From Micromonospora parastrephiae (GTDB lineage Bacteria; Actinomycetota; Actinomycetes; Mycobacteriales; Micromonosporaceae): a stretch of 64,000 nt of DNA. The stretch is from NCBI RefSeq assembly GCF_016802865.1, contig NZ_JAEVHM010000008.1, positions 1 through 64,000 on the forward strand, in the 5' to 3' direction. Both the position numbers and the translations under genes were made by a program. Every line of letters begins with the position of its first letter. Position 1 is the stretch's first letter. Positions 8,843 through 17,641 of the stretch are shown piece by piece. A model generated the notes under the pieces. It searched no databases. It worked only from the letters and a program-made list of their open reading frames with translations, and had not been told where the DNA came from.

Positions 8843-10657
8843 CTACCAGCTCAGGCCGTGGCCGTAGGGGTAGAGCACGGAGCCCGTCCCCTCGGCCGTG
8901 GGGATCGTGACGGGTAGCTGCCCGCGCGGGGACAGCTCGCCGTGCAGCGCGCGGACGAGCGTGTCCATCGCCGCCCGCGTGTACGAATACGTCGCCAGGT
9001 AGGTGGTCACGCCCGGCAGATACGCGATGTCGTACGGGTCGCGGACGGCCACGACGACCACGGGTTTCCCTGTGGCCAGCAGCGCCGCGACGAGGCGTTG
9101 CTGGGTGGCGCGCGGGTCGGTGACGGCGGTGTCCCACGCCTTGTTCACCAGCACGACGGTGAGGTCGTGCTCGGCGGCCTGGCTCGCCGTGGCGGCGATC
9201 GTCGCGTCGGAGGGCAGGGTCGCCGGTCGGGCGGTGGCGCGGGCACCGCGGGTGGTGAATCCGGCGGCGACCGTCGCCACCGGTGCGAAGGCGGCGCTGT
9301 CCCAGCCGGTGATCAGCACCGATCGGTCGGCGCGGGGCAGCGGCAGCACGCCGGCGTCGTTACGGACGGCGGTGAGCGTCGGGTCGGTGACCCGGGCGAC
9401 GGCCGCGAGGTGCTCCGGCGCGCCGACGGTCCGGACCGCCTCGTCGACGTCGACCAGCGGAGAGCGGGCCAGTCCCTGCCGATACTTCATGCCGAGGATG
9501 CGCCGGACCGACTCGTCGATCCGGCGCTCGGTGAGCTCGCCGGTGGCGACGGCCCGCAGCACCGCGTCCCGCGCCAGCGCGAGGTCCGGCGGCATCAGGA
9601 GCTGGTCGGCGCCGGCCTTGAGCGCCAGCACGGGCACCCGCTCGTCGCCGTACTTCTCCCGTACGCCGGCCATGTTCAGCGCGTCGGTGACGATGACGCC
9701 GCGGAAGCCGAGCTCACCGCGCAGCACGCCGGTGAGGATCTTCGGCGACAACGTCGCGGGATCGTCGGACGGGTCGAGTGCCGGAACCACGATGTGCGCG
9801 GTCATGATTGATTCGACGCCGGCGCTGATCGCCCGGCGGAACGGCGGCGCGTCGATCCGGTCCCACTCGGCGCGGCTGTGGTTGATCACCGGGAGGCCGG
9901 TGTGGCTGTCGGTGGCCGTGTCGCCGTGCCCGGGGAAGTGCTTCGCCACGGCGGTCACCCCAGCCCGGTCCTGGAAGCCGGTGACCTGGGCGGCGGTGAG
10001 GTCGGCCACCAGGGTGGGGTCGGCGCCGAAGGACCGTACGCCGATCACCGGGTTGCCGGGGTTGACGTTGACGTCGGCGATAGGCGCGTACGGCTGCCGG
10101 ATGCCGACGGCCCGCAGTTCCCGCCCGGTGACGTCCGCCGCCGTCCGGGCGGCGGCGGGGGACCGCGCGGCACCCAGGGCCATCGCGCCGGGGAACTGCG
10201 CGGCGGGGGAGGGCATCCGTAGCACCGTGCCCTGTTCCTGGTCGGTCGAGATGAGCAGGGGCACCCGACCCTTCGCACCGTCAGCGAGGGCGGCCCGCTG
10301 GAGTCCGTTGGAGAGGGTGGCGATCTGGCGGGGACTGTCCAGGTTGTGCGACCAGGAGAAGTAGCAGACGCCGCCGAGGTGGTACCGGTCGATGACCTCC
10401 GCTGGCGTCTCGACGCCGAACGCGGCCCGGTTCGCGGCCCGGTCGGCGGCCGTGGGTTCGGTGGCGTCACCGCCGTACACGTAGGTCGCGAAGAGCTGGC
10501 CCACCTTCTGCTCCAGGCTCATGTGCCGCAGCGTGGAGGTGACCCAACCGTGTTCGGCGGACGGCGGGTGCGGGTTGGAGGCTCGGGCAGGGATGGGGGC
10601 GAGGGTGGCCGCCAGTGTGGCCGCCCAGGCGGTCGCGGTAACGAGTCGGGTCTGCAT
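8843..10657 (-). CDS. nagZ: Secreted GH3 beta-N-acetylglucosaminidase NagZ
   Basis: This 604-residue protein has a signal peptide ending near PARAS without a lipobox, then a full GH3 barrel. KHFPGHGDTATDSH, near residue 238, carries the His/Asp general acid pair typical of NagZ, and VTDALNMAG, near 324, supplies the Asp nucleophile. A C-terminal domain as in Gram-positive NagZ follows. It should cleave GlcNAc from the non-reducing end of murein fragments outside the cell, exposing MurNAc for NamZ. It is the first gene of the three-gene operon and has a good sigma-70-like promoter 26 bases upstream. Confidence 0.92.
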   Translation of the reverse strand: MQTRLVTATAWAATLAATLAPIPARASNPHPPSAEHGWVTSTLRHMSLEQKVGQLFATYVYGGDATEPTAADRAANRAAFGVETPAEVIDRYHLGGVCYFSWSHNLDSPRQIATLSNGLQRAALADGAKGRVPLLISTDQEQGTVLRMPSPAAQFPGAMALGAARSPAAARTAADVTGRELRAVGIRQPYAPIADVNVNPGNPVIGVRSFGADPTLVADLTAAQVTGFQDRAGVTAVAKHFPGHGDTATDSHTGLPVINHSRAEWDRIDAPPFRRAISAGVESIMTAHIVVPALDPSDDPATLSPKILTGVLRGELGFRGVIVTDALNMAGVREKYGDERVPVLALKAGADQLLMPPDLALARDAVLRAVATGELTERRIDESVRRILGMKYRQGLARSPLVDVDEAVRTVGAPEHLAAVARVTDPTLTAVRNDAGVLPLPRADRSVLITGWDSAAFAPVATVAAGFTTRGARATARPATLPSDATIAATASQAAEHDLTVVLVNKAWDTAVTDPRATQQRLVAALLATGKPVVVVAVRDPYDIAYLPGVTTYLATYSYTRAAMDTLVRALHGELSPRGQLPVTIPTAEGTGSVLYPYGHGLSW

Positions 10658-10683
10658 AGACGCCTCTCAGTCCGGGTGGCTGA

Positions 10684-10712
10684 AACTTAGCTACGCGTGC
10701 GGCCATCGTCAA
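10684..10712 (-). promoter_or_regulatory. Predicted promoter of the nagZ operon
   Basis: On the minus strand TTGACG (10712-10707) and TAAGTT (10689-10684) are separated by 17 bases, close to the actinobacterial housekeeping sigma consensus. The -10 box ends about 26 bases before the nagZ start codon. Confidence 0.6.
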
Positions 10713-10814
10713 GAAGAGAACCTACGGATTGCCGCCGGCCGAAGGCGAGGATCGAGCCCTGCCACACCACGAACTGATCATCGAGTCGGCAAATTACATG
10801 CGATTGCTCAAATC

Positions 10815-10844
10815 TTGCAGATTTCTGTCTCTGTTCCGTAGGCT
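10815..10844 (+). promoter_or_regulatory. Predicted leaderless promoter of the ABC exporter operon
   Basis: TTGCAG at 10815-10820 and TAGGCT at 10839-10844 are separated by 18 bases. The -10 box ends six bases before the third of three successive GTG codons (10851), the geometry expected if transcription begins at the start codon. The surrounding bases form a short AAATC/GATTT inverted repeat that could be an operator. Confidence 0.5.
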
Positions 10845-11825
10845 GTGGTGGTGAATGGACGTCCGCTGGTCGAGGCGAGGAATCTGACGAAGACCTATCC
10901 GCCGCGCGGGTCCACAGCGGAGTTCCACGCGGTCGACGGCATCGACTTCGAGGTCCAGCGGGGAGAGTCCTTCGGACTTCTCGGCCCCAACGGCGCCGGC
11001 AAGTCCACCACCATGCGGATGATCGCCGCGACGTCGCCGATCAGCGGCGGCAGCCTGCGCGTGCTCGGCATGGACCCGATGAGACAGGGCCCCCAGATCC
11101 GGGCCCGGCTCGGCGTCGTGACACAGGACGACTACCTGGACAACGAGCTCACCGTGCGGGAGAACCTGCACATCTACGGGCGGTACTTCAGCCTGCCGCG
11201 AGCCGTCATCCGGGACCGTGCGACCCGACTGCTGGATTTCGCCCAGCTTCGGGAGAAAGCCGGCGACCAGGTCGAGACGCTCTCCGGCGGGATGCGCCGG
11301 CGACTGACCATCGCCCGCGCCCTGATCAACGAACCCGACATCCTGCTGCTCGACGAGCCGACCACCGGCCTCGACCCGCAGGCCCGGCACATCCTGTGGG
11401 ACCGGCTCTTCCGGCTCAAGCAGGAGGGCGTCACGCTCATCCTCACCACGCACTACATGGACGAGGCCGAGCAGCTCTGCGACCGGCTCATCGTCGTCGA
11501 CCACGGCCGGATCGTCGCGCAGGGCTCCCCTCGTGAACTGATCAGCAGGTACGCCACCCGGGACGTTCTCGAACTCCGTTTCCGCCTGGACGAACGGGAC
11601 ACCGCAGCGGAGAAGCTCCGGACGTCGGCACTGGCCACCGGCGGCAACGACACCGATGGTCGCGTCGAACTGCTTCCCGACCGGGTGCTCGTCTACGCCG
11701 CCGACGGCGAGGCGGCCCTCGCCACGGTGCACGCCATGTCGCTCACGCCGCTCACCGCACTGGTCCGCCGCGCGACGTTGGAGGACGTGTTCCTCACGCT
11801 CACCGGCCGATCGCTCATCGAGTAG
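10845..11825 (+). CDS. ABC-2 exporter ATP-binding protein (DrrA/NodI type)
   Basis: A 326-residue nucleotide-binding subunit with Walker A GPNGAGKST, signature LSGGMRRRL, Walker B ILLLDEP, D-loop TTGLDP and the switch His in TTHYMDEAE. The extra C-terminal region ending in TLEDVFLTLTGRSL is typical of the DrrA/NodI exporter group. With the two following permeases it should drive export of a lipid, glycolipid or hydrophobic drug. GTG triplets at 10845, 10848 and 10851 are all possible starts; the last fits a leaderless transcript. Confidence 0.93.
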   Translation: MVVNGRPLVEARNLTKTYPPRGSTAEFHAVDGIDFEVQRGESFGLLGPNGAGKSTTMRMIAATSPISGGSLRVLGMDPMRQGPQIRARLGVVTQDDYLDNELTVRENLHIYGRYFSLPRAVIRDRATRLLDFAQLREKAGDQVETLSGGMRRRLTIARALINEPDILLLDEPTTGLDPQARHILWDRLFRLKQEGVTLILTTHYMDEAEQLCDRLIVVDHGRIVAQGSPRELISRYATRDVLELRFRLDERDTAAEKLRTSALATGGNDTDGRVELLPDRVLVYAADGEAALATVHAMSLTPLTALVRRATLEDVFLTLTGRSLIE

Positions 11826-11842
11826 CAGGAGAGAGAGCCCTG

Positions 11843-12601
11843 GTGCTTCACGCATTCGGATACTGGTTCACGCTCTACCGGCGTACCTGGCGTGGCTCGA
11901 TCGTCATCAACGTGCTGAACCCGTTGCTGTTCCTCATCGGCATCGGCGCCGGCCTCGGCGCCCTCGTCGACGACAACGCGCCAGCCCAGATCGCCGGCGT
12001 CTCCTACGCGGCGTTCTTCGCACCGGGCATGCTGGCCGCGGCCGCGATGCAGAACGCGTTCCTGGAGGGGTCCGCGGGGGTCGCCCGAGCTGCGGGCTTC
12101 GGGGCCTACCGCAGCGCCACACCGACGCCGCTCACGCCGGAGCAGCTCGCCGCCGGGCATCTGCTCTTCATCGCCTTCCGGGTGCTCATCGCCAGCGGCG
12201 CCTTCATCGTGGTGATGGCCGCGTTCGGGCTGATCTCGGGATGGTGGGCTCTCGGCGCCCTGCTCGGCGCGACGCTGACCGGGGTCGCGTTCGCGGCGCC
12301 GGCCGCGGCGTGGGCGGTCGGGGTACGCAAGCTGCGCCACGTCGACACGGTGTTCCGCTTCGTCATCATGCCGCTCTACATGTTCTCCGGTACGTTCTTC
12401 GCGGTCTCGCAACTACCGGAGTGGATCCGCCCGGTGTCCTACCTGCTGCCGTTGTGGCACGGGGTGGAGCTGTGCCGCACGCTGAGCCTCGGCTCGGCGA
12501 CGATCACCGGCAGTTCCGTCCACATCGCCTACCTGCTGGCGCTCGCCATCGGCGGCTTCCTGGTCGCGCGCATCACCTACCGCCGACGGTTGCACCCGTG
12601 A
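11843..12601 (+). CDS. ABC-2 type permease, first subunit
   Basis: A 252-residue integral membrane protein with about six helices and the NodJ/DrrB-like arrangement, including FLEGSAGVARAAGF before the central helices and LPLWHGVELCRT near the end. It begins at a GTG with AGGAGAGAG upstream, 17 bases after the ATPase gene. It should form half of the export channel with the next gene product. Confidence 0.88.
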   Translation: MLHAFGYWFTLYRRTWRGSIVINVLNPLLFLIGIGAGLGALVDDNAPAQIAGVSYAAFFAPGMLAAAAMQNAFLEGSAGVARAAGFGAYRSATPTPLTPEQLAAGHLLFIAFRVLIASGAFIVVMAAFGLISGWWALGALLGATLTGVAFAAPAAAWAVGVRKLRHVDTVFRFVIMPLYMFSGTFFAVSQLPEWIRPVSYLLPLWHGVELCRTLSLGSATITGSSVHIAYLLALAIGGFLVARITYRRRLHP

Positions 12602-12632
12602 CGGCCCACGCCGAGAGCCTCGTGGAGACACC

Positions 12633-13415
12633 ATGACCACCGTCGTCGTACCGGCCTGGACGAGACGCCGAGCCCTGGCGCTCATCGAACGCAACTTCAT
12701 GATCTACCGCCGGTCGGTCACGCCGTTGCTCAACGCGCTCGTCGAACCGATCCTGTACCTGTTGTCGATCGGTGTCGGCGTCGGGCTGCTCGTCGGCACG
12801 GTACCCGGTGTCGATGTCCCGTACGCCGTCTACGTGGCCCCGGCGATCCTGGCCACGACCGCGATGAACACCGCGTTCAACCAGACGAGCTTCGGCGTCT
12901 TCATCCGCTTGCGGGTCGAGAAGACCTACGAGGCGATCCTGCCGACACCGCTCTCCGTCAGCGACATCGCCGTCGGCGAGGTCACCAGCGCGATGATCAA
13001 CGGGTTGTTGACGTCGATCGGGTTCCTCACCGTCATGGCGGCCGGTGGGCTGGTCACCTCGGCCTGGGTGCTGCTGGCCCTACCGGCGTCGGTGCTGATC
13101 TCGTACGCGTTCGCCGCTGCGGGACTGGCCGTCACGACGTACCTGCGCGACTTCCCCGACTTCCAGTACATCCAGCTCTTCATGCTGCCGATGTTCCTGT
13201 TCGCGACGACGTTCTATCCCCTGTCGGTCTATCCGGAGGCGGTGCGGCCCCTGATCCAGGCGCTGCCGCTCTACCACAGCATCGAGCTGGTCCGGGAGCC
13301 GGCGTTGGGCCACCTGAGCTGGGACGTACTGATCCCGGTGGTCTACCTCGTCGCCTTCGGTTCGATCGCGATGTACGTCGCCACTCGTCGAATGACCCGT
13401 GCGATGCTGCGCTGA
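12633..13415 (+). CDS. ABC-2 type permease, second subunit
   Basis: A 260-residue membrane protein with six predicted helices, similar in plan to the preceding permease. It has RNFMIYRRSVTPLLNALVEP at the start, TYEAILPTPLS in the cytoplasmic loop and ALPLYHSIELVREPALG near the end. A heterodimeric channel with one ATPase is the NodIJ-like organisation seen in actinomycete exporters. The gene follows 31 bases after the first permease. Confidence 0.88.
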   Translation: MTTVVVPAWTRRRALALIERNFMIYRRSVTPLLNALVEPILYLLSIGVGVGLLVGTVPGVDVPYAVYVAPAILATTAMNTAFNQTSFGVFIRLRVEKTYEAILPTPLSVSDIAVGEVTSAMINGLLTSIGFLTVMAAGGLVTSAWVLLALPASVLISYAFAAAGLAVTTYLRDFPDFQYIQLFMLPMFLFATTFYPLSVYPEAVRPLIQALPLYHSIELVREPALGHLSWDVLIPVVYLVAFGSIAMYVATRRMTRAMLR

Positions 13416-13546
13416 CAACCTCGGCCGGAGCGGGCCTCCCGGCGACCTCGGCCCTGGCGCCGGTGTTGGCCGCATTCCTGGCCGGCGGGGACCGTGTGCC
13501 CCAAAGTGGCGATGAGCTTGAGCAGAGGGGCGTACGGTCGTTCGTC

Positions 13547-14500
13547 ATGTCGACTGATCTACGCTGCGCGGTGCTGGACGACTACCAGGGGGTGGCCCTC
13601 GGGCTGGCGGACTGGTCCGCGGTCCGGGCCACCAGCTTCCGCGAGCACTTCACGAGCACCGACGAGCTCGTGGCGGCCATCCATGACCGCGAGATCGTGG
13701 TCGCCATGAGGGAGCGCACGCCGTTCCCCGCCGAGGTGTTCGACCGGCTGCCCCACCTGCGGCTGCTCGTCACCACCGGCATGAGCAACGCCGCCATCGA
13801 CCTGGAGGCGGCGCGGGCGCACGGCGTCACGGTGTGCGGCACCGGCGGCGGCTGGACCTCGACGGTCGAGCTGACGTGGGCGCTGATCCTCGGTGTGGCC
13901 CGCCACCTGGTGTCCGAAGCGACCGCGCTGCGCAGCGGCGGTCCGTGGCAGCACACCCTCGGCACCGACCTGCACGGACGCACCCTCGGGCTGCTCGGCT
14001 TGGGCAGGATCGGGTCGAAGGTGGCGGCGGTCGGGCGGGCGCTCGGCATGGACGTGTCGGCCTGGAGCCAGAACCTGACACGCGCGCGGGCCGAGGAGGT
14101 CGGCGCGCGGCCGGCGGGCAGCCTGGACGATCTTCTCGCCGGCTCCGACGTCGTCTCCGTTCACCTCGTGCTCGGCGACCGGACGCGCGGGCTCGTCGGC
14201 GCGCGGGAACTCGCACTGATGAAGCCGACCGCCTACCTGGTCAACACCGCGCGGGCGGCGATCGTCGACCAGTCCGCCCTGGCGTCCGCGCTGCGCGAGA
14301 AGCGGATCGCGGGGGCCGGGCTGGACGTGTTCGACGAGGAGCCGCTGCCCGCCGGCCACGAGTTCCGTACGCTACCGAACGTGCTGGCCACGCCGCACCT
14401 CGGCTATGTCAGCGAGCTCAACTATGCGACGTTCTTCCGGGACGCCGTGGACGATATCGGCACCTTCCTCGACGGCAGGCCAATCCGGTTGCTGACCTGA
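13547..14500 (+). CDS. D-isomer-specific 2-hydroxyacid dehydrogenase
   Basis: The 317-residue enzyme has an N-terminal catalytic lobe and a Rossmann domain with GLLGLGRIGSKVA. The catalytic triad is visible: Arg in NTARAAIVDQ, Glu in DVFDEEP and His in ATPHLGY. It should reduce a 2-keto acid or oxidise a D-2-hydroxy acid with NAD(P)H; the substrate is unknown. The start at 13547 (MSTDLRCAVLDDY) fits the family better than the longer frame from 13463. Confidence 0.9.
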   Translation: MSTDLRCAVLDDYQGVALGLADWSAVRATSFREHFTSTDELVAAIHDREIVVAMRERTPFPAEVFDRLPHLRLLVTTGMSNAAIDLEAARAHGVTVCGTGGGWTSTVELTWALILGVARHLVSEATALRSGGPWQHTLGTDLHGRTLGLLGLGRIGSKVAAVGRALGMDVSAWSQNLTRARAEEVGARPAGSLDDLLAGSDVVSVHLVLGDRTRGLVGARELALMKPTAYLVNTARAAIVDQSALASALREKRIAGAGLDVFDEEPLPAGHEFRTLPNVLATPHLGYVSELNYATFFRDAVDDIGTFLDGRPIRLLT

Positions 14501-14663
14501 TCCACTCGACCCAACACCGCCTACCGGCCGGTGATGGACGCCCCCGGACCTGCTGGCCCGGTGCGCCGACCTGCCGAACAGGTCCCGGATTTCCCTTCGC
14601 TGACCGCAGCACCATCACGCAGCTGGTGCATGTGGACGCCCCGTGAAGGGCCATCAGAGCGGG

Positions 14664-15089
14664 TCAGCGGATGAGGGCGCGGGTGAGGAGGCGCTGCAGG
14701 GCGTCCTGCTCATCGGTGGTCAGAGGAGACAGGGGGGAGTCTTCGGAGAGCAGCTCGAGAAGGCGTTCGCGGAGTTCGGTGCCCTTGGGGGTCAGGACGA
14801 GCTGCTTGGAGCGCCGATCGTCGGGGTGTGGGTGGCGTTCGAGGTAGCCCTGCTCCGCGAGGCGATCGGCGATGAAGGTGACGTTGGAGGGCTCGCAGCT
14901 CATCCGTTCGGCGAGTTCGCGCAGGGTCAAGGGGTGGGTCAGCTCGCGCAGGGCGTTGCCCTGTGAGGCGGTCAGACCGAGGGCGGCCGCCCGGACCCGG
15001 AGGTGGGCTTCGATGTGACTGGCCAGGTCCTTTACCAGCCCGCACAGCTGGCGGTCGTCTTGGCTTTGGGGCTCGCGCTCGGTGGACAC
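14664..15089 (-). CDS. MarR-family regulator
   Basis: A 141-residue winged-helix protein. The recognition region is LTLRELAERMSCEPSNVTFI and the wing contains RHPHPDDRRSKQLVLTPKG, the MarR hallmark. It begins at a GTG and diverges from a lactonase-like gene, with repeated AGTTG half-sites in between. It probably represses both genes until a small ligand binds. The stretch 14501-14663 downstream holds no recognisable feature. Confidence 0.9.
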   Translation of the reverse strand: MSTEREPQSQDDRQLCGLVKDLASHIEAHLRVRAAALGLTASQGNALRELTHPLTLRELAERMSCEPSNVTFIADRLAEQGYLERHPHPDDRRSKQLVLTPKGTELRERLLELLSEDSPLSPLTTDEQDALQRLLTRALIR

Positions 15090-15102
15090 GTCACAAGATT
15101 AC

Positions 15103-15142
15103 TACAACTCACATAGTTGCAGTTGAAGTCATTCTAGTTGTA
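15103..15142. promoter_or_regulatory. Candidate MarR operator cluster
   Basis: TACAACT (15103-15109) and AGTTGTA (15136-15142) are perfect inverted repeats. Two further AGTTG copies lie inside, at 15115-15119 and 15121-15125; the first pairs with CAACT across five bases. The AT-rich block sits between the divergent MarR and lactonase-like genes, where MarR dimers usually bind over the promoters. Confidence 0.55.
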
Positions 15143-15198
15143 ACTTTCTGCTCGTGTCGCCGCCCGGCGGCACGTCTCCGAGCAGGAGGTAGGACCAT

Positions 15199-16092
15199 AT
15201 GGCCACGACGACCGATTTCGACCGCGTACGGCTGACAAGTGCACCGCGCGTCCGTTCGCTCAGCCTGGGTGAACTGAAGATCACCTACATTCCGGACGGG
15301 CTGGCCCTGTGCAAGCCGCGCGGCTGGCTGCCCGCCGCCAGCGACGCGGACTGGGCGGCCAACCGGGATCATCTCGACGACGCCGGCTTCCTTCCCGCAG
15401 CCGTCGGCGGGCTGCTGGTCGAGCGGGGTGACCGGGCGCTGCTCATCGACACCGGGTTCGGACCCGAGTCCCACCCCGACGACCCGGCCAACCCGATGCT
15501 GGGCAGCATTCACGGAGGTGAGCTGCTGAACGGCCTGCGGCGACTGGGCCGCGAGCCGCGCCAGATCGAGGCCGTCGCCATCACCCACCTGCACCTCGAC
15601 CACCTGGGCTGGGCCTGGAGCGCCGAGCCCGGTGCCGATGCGCCGCCGTTCGCGCACGCCACCCACTTCGTCGCGGCACCCGAGTGGGAGCGGCGCGATC
15701 TGGCCGCCGGGGCCGGGGCGACCGAGGAACGCCTGGCCGCCTTCGCGTCCCGCGTCCGTATGGTCCAGGACGGCGAGGAGATTTTCCCCGGCGTGCGGGC
15801 CTCGCTCTCGCTCGGACACACCGTCGGCCACGCCACGTACACCATCACCGACGGCGACCGGCGGCTCATCGCGTTCGGCGACGCGATGCACGCGCCGGTA
15901 CAGGTCACTTATCCCGAATGGGGCTGTGGGATCGACCACGACCCCGCCGAGGCCGCCGAGCACCGCCGCCGCCTGGTCGACGAGCTGAGCCGACCCGACA
16001 CCATCGGCTACGGCAACCACTTCGCCGACGTGGTCTTCGGACGCGCCGAGCGCCGCCCCGACGGCCGGTTCACCTGGATCCCCGTCGCCTGA
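15199..16092 (+). CDS. Metallo-beta-lactamase-fold hydrolase (lactonase-like)
   Basis: A 297-residue protein with the HLHLDHLGW motif supplying zinc ligands, a further His in SLGHTVGH and the bridging Asp in FGDAMHAP. The overall pattern resembles AHL-lactonase and related MBL hydrolases that open lactone rings, but other ester substrates are possible. The start follows AGGAGGTAGGACCAT closely. It is divergent from, and probably controlled by, the MarR gene, which suggests a role in degrading a signal or toxic compound. Confidence 0.85.
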   Translation: MATTTDFDRVRLTSAPRVRSLSLGELKITYIPDGLALCKPRGWLPAASDADWAANRDHLDDAGFLPAAVGGLLVERGDRALLIDTGFGPESHPDDPANPMLGSIHGGELLNGLRRLGREPRQIEAVAITHLHLDHLGWAWSAEPGADAPPFAHATHFVAAPEWERRDLAAGAGATEERLAAFASRVRMVQDGEEIFPGVRASLSLGHTVGHATYTITDGDRRLIAFGDAMHAPVQVTYPEWGCGIDHDPAEAAEHRRRLVDELSRPDTIGYGNHFADVVFGRAERRPDGRFTWIPVA

Positions 16093-16194
16093 CCATCCCA
16101 CCCGGCGGTGCGACCCCTGGAACGGGCCGCGCCACCGCGCACCGATGAGCGCGGCAACAAGTCGTACACATTTTCAAGAGAACGGAGAATTGTC

Positions 16195-17171
16195 GTGAAG
16201 CGCATCAAGCTGGGGGACCTGGACGTCTCCCGTATCGGTTTGGGCCTGGTATCGATGTCCTACGCCTACACCGGAGCCGGCACGGACGACGCCGAGTCGA
16301 TCCGCACGATCCACCGGGCCCTGGAATTGGGCGTCACTTTCCTCGACACCGCCGAGGTTTACGGCCCCTACATCAACGAGGAACTCCTCGGTAAGGCACT
16401 CAAGGGCCGCCGCGACCAGGCCGTGGTGGCAACAAAGTTCGGCATGATCTCGCACGGGGGCGGCGGGGCAGGACAACTCGACAGCAGCCCGGCCAACATC
16501 CGGACCGCAGTCGAAGGCTCGCTCAAGCGGCTGGGCACCGACTACATCGACTTGTACTACCAGCACCGGTCGACCCGAACACGCCCATCGAGGACACGGT
16601 CGGAGCGCTGGCCGAACTGATCACCGAGGGCAAGATCCGCCACATCGGCCTGTCCGAGGCCGGACCGGAGACGATCCGCCGCGCCCACGCCGTGCATCCC
16701 ATCGCTGCCGTCCAGTCGGAGTACTCCCTGTGGACCCGGCACCCGGAGGCAAAGGTGCTGCCCCTGCTGCGCGAGCTGAACATCGGCTTCGTGCCCTACT
16801 CGCCCCTGGGGCGGGGATTCCTCACCGGGCAGATCCGCTCGACCAGCGGCTTCGACGAGACCGACCTGCGTAAGAACAACCCGCGCTTCACCGGCGAGAA
16901 CCTGCAGCGTAACCTGCGTCTCGCAGACGAGGTCCAAGCCGTTGCCGCCGAAGCGGGTGCCACCCCGGCGCAGATCGCACTGGCCTGGTTGCTGACCCGG
17001 GGCGACGACATCGCTCCAATCCCCGGCACCAAGCGCGTGGCACGCGTCGAGGAGAACACCGCCGCCGACGCCGTGCAACTGACCGCCGAACAGATCGAGA
17101 AGCTCGACAACCTTCCTCCCGCTGTCGGCGACACCCACGACGAAGCCGCCATGCGACTGTTGGAGCGGTGA
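16195..17171 (+). pseudogene. Aldo/keto reductase, frameshifted
   Basis: The first part encodes a typical aldo/keto reductase start (LGDLDVSRIGLGL, then FLDTAEVYGP with the catalytic Asp and Tyr, and VATKFGM). Near 16567-16570 one base is missing: the frame ends soon after YYQHR, while the next frame continues [18 protein letters not shown] through to a normal C-terminus at 17171. Joined, the two parts would give a full-length NADPH-dependent reductase of about 325 residues. The start is GTG 16195 with GGAG seven bases before it. Either a real frameshift or a sequence error is possible. Confidence 0.85.
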
Positions 17172-17377
17172 CCTCAGCCCCGGCTGTGACCGCACACTCA
17201 CGGACACGTCCGTGTCGCTTACGCAGGGACGGCATCGCTCTCAGGACTTGTTCCTGCCCGAGTTGAGGATGCGGTCCGCAGCGGCCACCTACTCGGTGTT
17301 CCCGTGCCCCTCCCGCTGGCTTTCCTCCCACCCGGGGGCCTTTGTCGGTCGGCCAGCCGAACGTCGCCGAGCGGTTC

Positions 17378-17423
17378 GATGCGCAGCGTGCAGATGCGAC
17401 ACCGCGCCTGCACGCTGCGCATC
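17378..17423. repeat. Perfect 16-bp inverted repeat in a non-coding stretch
   Basis: GATGCGCAGCGTGCAG at 17378-17393 is followed, after 14 bases, by its exact complement at 17408-17423. There is no T-tract, so it is not a classical terminator. It lies in the 470-base gap 17172-17641 between the aldo/keto reductase and the Eis-like gene. Apart from this and a small CACGGAC/GTCCGTG hairpin at 17199-17214, I see no convincing gene in that gap. Confidence 0.65.
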
Positions 17424-17641
17424 ACGGGGCCGCCAACCTCCAGGATCGGCAGGTGCCGGGTGACGGCGGCCATGGTGTCGCTTCTCGTTCGATCTGGCGA
17501 CGCTGGTGTGGGTTGACCTGCGGTTCGCCAGCGTTCTCGACTAGGCGAGGCAGCCCGACACGCCGCGCTCGACGCATCGGGAGAACACCATTCCTCGCCG
17601 CTTTCAATGAGACCGCGCCATCCATCGCAGCCGAGGAGAGG

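Noticed and set aside
17212-17463. Possible small genes in the gap before the Eis-like gene
   Set aside because: All frames there are Arg/Pro-rich without ribosome sites or family motifs.
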